Shown: in pieces, positions 48,785-57,508 of the stretch
Layout of the letters: each line of letters opens with the position of its first letter
How positions within the stretch are numbered: the first letter of the stretch is position 1
Source of the DNA: Carex sylvatica
Lineage: Eukaryota > Streptophyta > Magnoliopsida > Poales > Cyperaceae
Assembly: GCA_964058845.1 (NCBI GenBank)
Contig: CAXKVR010000066.1
Span: 345,544-409,543 of the forward strand
Length of the DNA stretch: 64,000 bases
Direction: 5' to 3'
The notes under the pieces: model-generated
What the model was told of the DNA's origin: nothing
Seen by the model: the letters and a program-made list of their open reading frames with translations, nothing else
Databases searched by the model: none
Made by a program: the position numbers and the translations under genes

Positions 48785-49359
48785 TAGGGGTTTGCTAACG
48801 GGTATGGGCCGGGCGGTCCGGATATACCCAAGGTCAGGTACGGGTACCAAGGGCCGGGTATCACGGGTATTTTTTCAAAACCCGTGCCTTGCCCATCTTA
48901 TACCCGTGCCCGTGGTACCCTTGACGGGCAGGGCGGTCTGGGTACTCGGTCCGTTTTTTTTTTTCTCTGCTTTTTTTCCTTTTTTTTTTTTTTTTTGGGA
49001 GGGAATAAAATTTGAAAAAAAAAAAAAAACCGACGAGACGGTGGGTCCGGCCGGTCGGGTTTGATTAGACCTGTCCGGGCCCGGTTGAACCGGCGGTAAA
49101 TTCTGAAATTTCAAAAAAAAATTGAGTTTTTTTTGAAATTTTTAACGGGTACGGGGTCGTGTACAAGTACTATCGGGCGACGGATCGGATCGGACGGGTA
49201 CGGGCGTAATTCGGGCCGAGTTTGTCCGGATATTGAACCAAATAACTGTACCGTACCCGTGTACCCAACCTATACCCGAGCTCGGGCACAGATACCCCAG
49301 GTACCGGACACGGACGGGTCAGATACGGGCGGCCCGGGTCGGATTTTTGCAACCCACTG
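48785..49359. mobile_element. hAT-like MITE of the CGGGTA family, copy 3
   Basis: Flanks CCGCTATT (48777-48784) and CCGCTACT (49360-49367), 7 of 8 identical. Ends TAGGGGTTTGCTAAC and, reversed, CAGTGGGTTGCAAAAATCC. Same internal organisation as the other copies, in opposite orientation to copy 2. Confidence 0.82.
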
Positions 49360-49538
49360 CCGCTACTTGTACCAAGAAAGAAATAAGCAGCACTTTCAAC
49401 GTGCAATGAAATGAGAGCAAGGGAATCTTAATTAATTACAGTGGTGACTGGGGCGACCTACAATTATTGTCAATTTGTCACCCAAAAAGTTATTGCACCC
49501 CTCTCATTATTTCAGCGTCCTCTCCTCTCTCTCTCTCT

Positions 49539-49740
49539 GGTCCGATCCCCTAAAGTAATTCAACTTTTGGATTTTGGTTCAGGACCGTCTGATTCGAATC
49601 TGTCGCTTGAGATCACTTCGAAATTCAAATTAGTTACTTGGGATGTGCGCACTTTACTTTAAATAAATTATAACGGATTAGAATCGAACGGTCCGGATCC
49701 AAAACCCAGCAATTGAGTTACTTCACTGGATCTCAACTCC
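49539..49740. mobile_element. Small foldback element in a CT-rich tract
   Basis: Left GGTCCGATCCCCTAAAGTAA and CAGGACCGTCTGATTCGA are followed by imperfect inverses GAATCGAACGGTCCGGATCC and TTACTTCACTGGATC. It splits CTCTCCTCTCTCTCTCT from CTCTCTCTCACAG...CACACACACTTCA, which is uninterrupted at 41125-41150. Confidence 0.6.
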
Positions 49741-49980
49741 TCTCTCTCACAGTCTCACACACACTTCAAAGTTTAAACATGTTGGACACGTGGGTTCTTT
49801 CAGGGAAAAAGACTTCAAATCTCTGTTCTCATGTGATTATTGAAGATGTAATCACTTGTGTAGTTATGCTTCAAGAGTTGCTCTAAGTCATTAAAAAAAA
49901 AAATATATATATTGATTTTAAGTATTATATAGTAGTAATTTTTATTTTTTTTAATGGATGTCTTCAAACAAAATTAGAAG

Positions 49981-50500
49981 TAGGGTTGTTCATCAGTTCG
50001 GTTTGATTTCAATCGACTGAATTAGACAAATCAAATTTATAATTTGATTTAAAAAATAGAATTGAACTGAACTGATTTAGCATTATAACTGAACTGAACC
50101 GAACTAAGGTTTTATTTTGATTTTGTTCGGTTCAAATTGAAATATATTACATTCTTTATTTAAAGCAATTGATTTATAATAAACCGAAGTATATTAAGAA
50201 ATAAACCGGGTATTAAGAAATAAATCGAAGTATTTAAAACAATTGAGTAAGAAATAAACCGGGGTATTAAGGAAAAAAAATGACGTACCGGACCAAATTC
50301 ATAATATATAAATTTGGTCTATTCGATTATTTTGATTTTGAAAATTTCCAAACCGAACTAAACTGAACTGATTGAAGTTATAATTTGGTTTTAACAAGAA
50401 AACCAATCCGAACCATTAAACTGAAAAAATCGAACTGTTTAGTTTAAACTAATTCGGTTCGGTTCAAAACCGATTAAACCGGACTCAATAAACACCCCTA
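49981..50500. mobile_element. hAT-like MITE (TTCGGTT-rich), decayed
   Basis: Ends TAGGGTTGTTCATCAGTTCG and ..GGACTCAATAAACACCCCTA. The interior repeats GAACTGAAC/GTTCGGTTC in inverted halves. No clear target duplication. Confidence 0.6.
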
Positions 50501-51637
50501 ACTATATAGAAACACGTTACGTGACATGTTATATATTTTCAGTCGAACAAAGACACAGAAAAAAATTATACGCAACGTGATAGACGAATAACACGCATAA
50601 CGTTATATGGAGTGATGGAACAGATCTATATTCTCATGTGATTATTGGAGATGCAGTCACTTACGTAGCTAGTTATGCTTCAAGAGTTACTCTTAAACCA
50701 TGAATCTGGTTCTAGATCTATTAAAATAATATATAGATTTAAAGTAAAATTGTTGCAATTTGGCCTTTTCTTATGAATATTTCGAAACAAAAATAAAAAA
50801 AACTTTATTTCACTCAATAAATATGTGCTTAAGATTAATTTTAGTCTCTAGCATTTTTCAAAATCCCAAATTTGTGTTATAATTTGTTTTGGTATGGTTT
50901 TCGCCCCTGATCAAATCACATGACTTGGGACCGACTAAATAAAAATATCTCATATTTTTACCGATAACCCCCTTGTAGTTTCTAGATTTCATATGAAGCG
51001 ACGGTTTGATCAGAATTTGATAGGAGCAACAACGTTAGGAGATTAGTTTAATTTTTCTATATAGGGTCTTTTCTCATTTTAGCGTTTTGATTTTTTAATT
51101 TCTAGATTTAAATTTATTATTTATTTCTTTACACAACTTTAAGACTCTGTAATTCAGTAGTCTGTTATTAATTATTGTAACTTTTGTAAAATTAAATAAG
51201 GAAGAATCATATTATTTTGTATTTTATAGATTTTGATTTTTATTATAATAGCTTTTGAGTATATAATGTTTAGTCGGTTAGCTCCCTCCATACTTCAAGT
51301 TGAGTTCCGTTCCTGCAAATATGGAGTTGTTTGATCCTCGCCAAATTTTCAGCGGACAATTTAAGATTCTTCATATCAAATACGCACAAATCTTGATATA
51401 AATCAAATAGTTCTGATCTAACATATATATATCAGACCAAATTTAATTATATACCCATCGGAACGCTCCAAGTCCTTTTCTAAAGCCTAATGCGACTCGC
51501 GAGCTATAAAAATTGTGCTCCTCGCATAGATGATCACACGAGAATTTTGCTACCATTATTTGCTATATAGCTAATTGCATTGCAAGTACTTAATTACACG
51601 GGGTTGTAAATTTAATTAAGCACATGCATATTTTCTA
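50501..51637. other. AT-rich spacer with remnants of duplicated segments
   Basis: 50620-50890 repeats text from 46560-46790 and 49800-49985 (TGTGATTATTG, AGTTATGCTTCAAGAGTT, TGCTTAAGATT, TCCCAAATTTGTGTTATAA). No gene recognised. Confidence 0.5.
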
Positions 51638-51710
51638 GGGATGTAAAAAAATGCTCAAATTCTTAATTAGTTCATAACTTACTCGTTAACTTATCGCTTT
51701 AACTTACTCA

Positions 51711-53282
51711 CACTACTACAGAAATGATCATTGTACACTGCACATTGAATACGAATTTGACAATTTTATATAAAAATCGTGTAGAAATTATAATTTTTTG
51801 AAAGCTTGAAATATCTGTGGGATCTCTACACGGATATTTATTAAAGAATAAGTGTAGAAAATTGTGAGAGAGTTACACGGACGTTTATAAGGAAATGTAC
51901 ATGGCTTATTGTTTAAATAACGATATAGTAAGCCTTGAGAGAGCTACACAGATATTTAATTAAAGAACCGTGAAGAAATGTAAAAATTATACACGAATGT
52001 TTGTTTAAATAATAGTGTAGAAAGCTTGTGAGAGCTACATGGACATTTAATAAAGAACTGTGTAGGAATGTAGGCATTGTACGCAGATTGTTGTTTAAAT
52101 AACAGTGTATAAATTCTTGAGAGAGCTACACGAATATTTATTAAAGAACTGTGTAGAAATGTATGAATTATACACTGCACATTATTTAAATAATAGTGTA
52201 GAAATACTTAAGAGAGCTACACGAATTTATACTTAAAAATACGTGTAGAAATGTTATTGTAGGATTTTGGTTATATAAAAAACCTTCTCCTTCCAGTGTC
52301 ATTTTGATCAATTTATACTATCTTTTTCTGTTGGTCTGATTTCTACGCACAAGGAGACCAGATTTGAGATCTTTGAAGTTAATTTGTATCTCTCATCTTT
52401 ATCTTGCTAAGGTTAGTCATGTATATATATAGTTCTTTTTTTTTTTCTTCTAATTTTTTGTTACTTATTATTGCTTACTTATCTTGCTAAGGTTAGGCAC
52501 ATTTTTTTTTTTTTTCGGCACTAAATCATTTGATGAATGTTTTGAGTTCTTACATTTTTTTTTCTGTGCCGAATTCTCACATTAATATTACGAACAAAAA
52601 ACTAGTAATACAAAAGGGTCATCTATTCCATGATTTATATTAAGTTAATTTTATTGCAGTAAACTCAAGTGAGCTAGAAAGATGGAATATATAAATCACT
52701 TTAGCAGTCAGCAAGAAAATGAATTATTTGAATTTTCGTTGTCAAGCTGCTTCTATAAACCTATTACTCTTAGAGAATACTATTGTGCCGAAATAAAATA
52801 AGTTTCTGTAATAAAATCAACTTAATATAACGTCAGGCCGAGATAGTATTTCGGCACAACAAAATAAAATAAGTTTTTGCCGATTTAGTATTTCAGCACA
52901 ACAACAACAAAATTGGAAAAAAAAAAAAAGATAATTCTACACGGATATTTAACTAAAGTTCGTGTACGAAGAGTTATCCATATAATAATAATATAAGAGA
53001 GCTATACGGATATTTAGCTAAAAGTCCGTGCAGAAAGAGGAATCGTACACGGATATTTAGCTAAATATCCGTGTAGCTCGGTTATATGGAGAGCGACACT
53101 GGCAATCAATCGTACATGGTTGTTTATGTAATAATCCGCGTAGCTCTCTTATAACCGCACACTGGTAAATATCCGTGTGTATTTATTCAAGAATTTCTAC
53201 ACCCTCACAGCGTACACAGCAGAAAATTCGTGTAGCTCCTCCATTTATGTCCGTGTGCAATCTTTTTTTTATAGTAGTAGTG
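51711..53282. mobile_element. Non-autonomous CACTA (En/Spm-type) element, 1.6 kb
   Basis: Starts CACTACTACAGAAATGATC and ends TTTATAGTAGTAGTG, flanked by the 3-bp target duplication TCA (51708-51710 and 53283-53285). Subterminal repeats typical of CACTA elements: a unit of about 120 bp (AAATAATAGTGTAGAAA..GAGAGCTACACG) occurs at least four times at 51800-52250, and inverted variants (TACACGGATATTTAGCTAAA) at 52940-53180. No transposase. Confidence 0.85.
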
Positions 53283-53285
53283 TCA

Positions 53286-53886
53286 TTTACATCTCGAGTT
53301 AATTCCAACTCAAGTTTACTGACTTGTTTAATTATTGAGTTGAGTTTGAACATACTCCAACTCTCTCATTAACAACCCGGGTTACATAAAATTCATCACA
53401 ATAAACCCCAAGCTATTCTAAATGACTCCTCATATGTGAGCTCAGACTCATCGCTCAAAATTCGTCACAATATAGTTGTCTTGTTAATTATGTTTGAATT
53501 GTTTGTGTTTAGATAAACTCTTAATACTAGTATATAACTATAACTCATAAATGAACTGGTTAAACAATTTATAAACAAATTGTGAGAGCCAAAACAAGTT
53601 GACTCGCTCATTAACTTAATGAGCTGAGCACGAATTGAAAGTAGCTCGCTCATCTATAACATCTCAACATTAAAGTAACTCAAGTTCATAGATGTACCCT
53701 CGATTAATTTTGCTATAATAATATTGATATCTGATTTCAAGTGATAAAGTCTGATTATTAATTTATTCAATTTCACAAGTAATATATTAGAACAAGCTAT
53801 TTTTATAAAAAGATGAAATAAATTATTTTAATAAAACAAACAAATGTTAATTTTGTTATTCTAACTATTCTAATAGTGTAATCAAA
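53286..53886. other. Spacer, probably right part of an older interrupted repeat
   Basis: CTCGCTCATTAACTTAATGAG and GATGTACCCTCG near 53605-53701 mirror TAGGGATGTAAA and ACTTACTCGTTAACTTA at 51638-51700. The CACTA element thus seems inserted into an older hAT-like MITE. No gene recognised. Confidence 0.4.
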
Positions 53887-53894
53887 CATAAGAG

Positions 53895-54387
53895 TAGGGG
53901 TTTGCTAATGGATAGGGTACGGGCGGGTAGGGTATACCCGGGGTCGGGTACGGGTATGAGTTGGGTACGGGTACCTCGGGTATACGGGTATCACGGGCCG
54001 GGTATTTTTTTCAAAACCCGTACCCTACCCGACTTATACCCGTGCCTGTGGTACCCGGTACGGGTAGGATACCCGGTCCGGTTGTTTTTTTTTTTTTTTT
54101 TTTCGGCGGCAAATTCGAAATTTCAAAAAAATTTGAATTTTTTTGAATTTTTTTGAATTTTTTAACGGATACGGGGCGGGTACGGGTCGGGTACGGATCG
54201 GGTCGAACGTAATTTGGACTGGGTTTGCTCGGGTTTTGAACCAAATAATCGTACCCTACCCGTTTTATACCCGTACCTGTGTACCCGTTTACCCGACTCA
54301 TACCCGGACTCAAGCACAGATATCCCGGGTACTGGACACGGGCGGGTAGAGTACGGGCTGCCTAACCCGGATAAAAGCAAACCACTA
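53895..54387. mobile_element. hAT-like MITE of the CGGGTA family, copy 4
   Basis: Perfect 8-bp target duplication CATAAGAG (53887-53894 and 54388-54395). Ends TAGGGGTTTGCTAAT and, reversed, TAGTGGTTTGCTTTTATCC. 493 bp. This is the best-preserved copy by its flanks. Confidence 0.88.
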
Positions 54388-54454
54388 CATAAGAGTAAAG
54401 AGTTCAAAATACAGTATACTGGTGAATTTAAAAACACCTGGATCTACTCCAATA

Positions 54455-54757
54455 AAAATTAATAAGCAATAAGTTCAACGTGCAACAATACGAGTGCAAA
54501 TTGCAAGTTGCAAGTGTGTAACTGAGCAAGCTGTCGAGGGAATCTTAATTTATTAGTGGTGGGGACCTACACAATTACTTTTTATATATTATCTTATTGA
54601 CACTTGTGAGTCCTTGACAGCAGACAGCTTTCTCGATATAAGGAAATAATCAAATAACAAATCATAGGAAAATATATAGCAAGTTGTCAGTAATAGTTCG
54701 ATTCATCTCCACTTCTCCAGTAATAGCAGAGTAGGAAGTTTTCAGGGTAATGGACTA
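54455..54757. repeat. Segmental duplicate paralogous to 43918-44050 and 44402-44530
   Basis: Collinear with the 44-kb copy but without the inverted duplication and small transposon present there. The text runs directly from TTGACAGCAGACAGC to CTCGATATAAGG and AGTAATAGTTCGATTCATCT. Confidence 0.8.
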
Positions 54758-54764
54758 ATGGGAG

Positions 54765-55428
54765 ACCGAATCCATATCCAAAAATTTAATACGAAAACGG
54801 ATATAATTTTAAATTTTAATTATCTGTATTTGAATAGTAGATATATAATATGAGTAGGGTTAAAATGCATTATTGATTTTGTGCTCCAATCATATTTCAC
54901 GTCTTTATCTCCGTTTACAAAGTTCAAACAGTCAATCCGAACTGTTCAATTTGTTCTACATATTAAAATGTGCTTAGAGACCAAATTTTATATTTTTTGG
55001 AATTTATTTACTATTTTTTTAGATAGGTACAAAATTACTGTTTTTGAATAGTCCAGATGCAGTGATTTTGTACCTATCTAAATAAATAGTAAAAAAATTT
55101 CAAAAAATATAAAATTCGGTCTCTAACCAAATTTTAATATGTAGAACAAGATTAACGGTTCGGATAGACTGTTTGAACTTTGTAAATAGAGATAGAGATG
55201 TGGGATATGGTTAGGATACAAAACCAATGGTGCATTTTAACCCTTCTCATATACTATATAGTTTAATATATATTATTAAAAAAATTATGTTATTTGTTAT
55301 TATAAAAAGTAGATATTCGTATTCGTATTCGGTTAATATCTGATCTGTATCTGTACCCAAAAAATAAAAACAGATATGGATATGGTTTTACCACTATCCG
55401 ATCCGTATCTGATCCGTTTGCACCCCTA
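54765..55428. mobile_element. hAT-like MITE with another MITE nested inside
   Basis: Perfect 8-bp target duplication AATGGGAG (54757-54764 and 55429-55436). The right end is ATCCGTTTGCACCCCTA; the left end has lost the usual TAGGGG. The empty site survives in the paralogue at 44511-44528 (GTAATGGGAGTATGAAGAG). Related to 40696-41050 in reverse orientation. Confidence 0.82.
54849..55251. mobile_element. Foldback MITE nested in the hAT-like element
   Basis: Ends TATGAGTAGGGTTAAAATGC and GCATTTTAACCCTTCTCATA. Arms contain GTGCTTAGAGACCAAATTTT and its inverse. Removing it rejoins the hAT-like sequence as seen at 40840-40930. Confidence 0.82.
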
Positions 55429-55563
55429 AATGGGAGTATGAAGAGCGCTTTTTTTTTTTTTCCCTTTTTCTAAAGTGTTTTAGGGTCAGAGTCTCACAGA
55501 CACCATAAAAAAACATCTTAATTACTTGAAGTTGAGAATTAAGTTATTTATAATAATACTTTT

Positions 55564-55949
55564 AGAGTGAAGCTGTGCTATTATGCTTGTATAGTATATC
55601 TTAAACTGTATTATAAATTAATTTTATTTTTCAAAGTTCAAACAATTGATCTAAAAAGTTCAACAAGATCTCCAAATAAAAATATATTTGTTGTTCAAAC
55701 ATTTTTTGAATATTTTTTATTATTTTTTAGATAGATAGAAAATTACTTGATAACAATTCTAGATTATTCAAAAATAGTGATTTTCTATCTATTTAAAAGA
55801 ATAGTAAAAGTTTCAAAAAATTATAAAATTTGACATATAATTAATATTTTTATATAGAAATTATATTAAATAATTCAGATCTACTACGTAGACCTAAAAA
55901 ACAAAAATATTGGGCTAATCTACGTATGCATAGAACTATGGCCTCACTC
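55564..55949. mobile_element. Foldback MITE (AGTGAGGCTA family), decayed
   Basis: Ends AGAGTGAAGCTGTGCTATTATGC and GCATAGAACTATGGCCTCACTC. Central TTTTTTAGATAGATAGAAAA and its inverse. Confidence 0.7.
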
Positions 55950-57228
55950 ATACTTTTACATATAATTTATTATAGAATTTCACGTCATAAAATTAGTATT
56001 TATCGAAGCATATATAATTAATGAAATTAGCAATATATAGTTTCATAATTTGAGCTATACAATAATGATAAATGATAGCAGCGGAACGATTGGTTAAAGA
56101 CATTTTCAAAGTGTTGTAGATATTTTCAGATCTCAATGAAATCATCTCATATATTATAATATTTTCTTGGGGATATCATATCATTGAATTATTTAATTTG
56201 AAGTTTTGAAATTTCAACCACAACTTGCTATCATTAATGAAATTAGGAATAGGATCCGGTGCTCATCAAACTCTGCTTTTTTTTTTTGCTATTCTATCTC
56301 TTTCTTCTTATTCTCTCTCCCACGTGATCTTCTTTCTCTCTTCTCTTCTTTAAAGAGAGATATAGAGAAAAAACAGATAGCAGGAGACTGCTTTTCTTAC
56401 TATAAAAACAACATATCATCTTCCATAAAATTAAGTCAACATAAATTTATCCATTACCAAACTTATTAAGTGGAATAAATTACGATATTAGTTCTTAAAT
56501 AAACAACTTCTGTACACTTAAAAACAATTTTGATAAATTGAAGGGCTTATTTCCTTTAACTGCCATTACATGTATACAAAATTTGAAACCTAAAGGTTTA
56601 TTTATAAAAAAAAAAAATGATGAAGTTCTATGTTCTATACACTTAATTCCTTCAATTTACTATATTAAATAAGGCCGGTTAGTTGTCATTTTAAGAAAAA
56701 TAATTCAGGAATTATCACCTCTGATAAACAAACCAAGAAAATGTCTTGAAAGTTGAATTGCTTAAGAGTTGTCTGAATATCAAATAAATATACATTTTTT
56801 TTGTTTGACAACATAACCTGTAATTCATTGATTGAAAACTTATCCTCATCTGATTTGAGGAACTGATTAATATCGATCTAAATTTAAATCGACAAAACCA
56901 TACTTACATGAAACACGTCATACATCTAGAAAAAAAGAAAAGAAAAAAACTTAATCCACCCAAAGTACGAACCTGTGTTCTCTCACACATAGTGACAAAT
57001 AAATAGTTTGAGTTCAGTTCGGCGAGATCAAAAATTCGTAATTCAGTGATAGTTTGGAAATAATTTGGTACCACAAGAAAATAAAAAAAGTGAATTAAAT
57101 GCATTATATGTTTTTTTTTTACGTTTTATTCAGTATTCGGTTTGAAAACGTTAAAAGAAACAAATTAAACACGAATTAAACGCAAATTAATCACGAATTA
57201 TATTACTATGTTCTCAGATATATACTTG
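55950..57228. other. AT-rich spacer upstream of the RNase T2-like gene
   Basis: No gene recognised. A CT-rich tract at 56275-56350 and short frames without conserved text. Confidence 0.5.
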
Positions 57229-57384
57229 ACTCAAGCAAATTACAAATAGACGGCTCAGATTAATACCAGCCGAGTCAAAATCAATCCGTTGCCTATAGAA
57301 ACTATAGGGGTTTGTTTTGAGATACGTGTAAACTGCCAAGTTAAAAGAATTAATCTGACCGTCCGTTTGTAATTTGCTTGAGTC
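57229..57384. mobile_element. Small MITE in the RNase T2-like promoter
   Basis: 156 bp with inverted ends GACTCAAGCAAATTACAAA and TTTGTAATTTGCTTGAGTC, extended inward by GACGG.CAGATTAAT. It ends about 45 bp upstream of the TATA-like box. Confidence 0.75.
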
Positions 57385-57430
57385 CCAACTACCCCCTTCA
57401 TATCCTGACATCTCCATGATCAATATTGCT

Positions 57431-57440
57431 CTATTTAAAG
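57431..57440 (+). promoter_or_regulatory. TATA-like box of the RNase T2-like gene
   Basis: CTATTTAAAG about 70 bp upstream of the ATG at 57509; spacing fits a core promoter with a short A-rich leader. Confidence 0.5.
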
Positions 57441-57508
57441 TGGGGGTTCTGCTCTGCTTCTATTTGGGAAAAAAAAGCAATTCTAAAGAAAAAAGAAAAA
57501 GAGAGAAA

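Larger units (their letters stand above)
47395..49545. repeat. Segmental duplicate B, paralogous to 36.7-41.15 kb
   Basis: Collinear with duplicate A: 47430-47745 matches 36780-37075, 48717-48765 matches 37075-37120, 49365-49447 matches 39005-39110, and 49455-49545 matches 41055-41140. Each copy carries its own insertions at different points. Confidence 0.7.
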
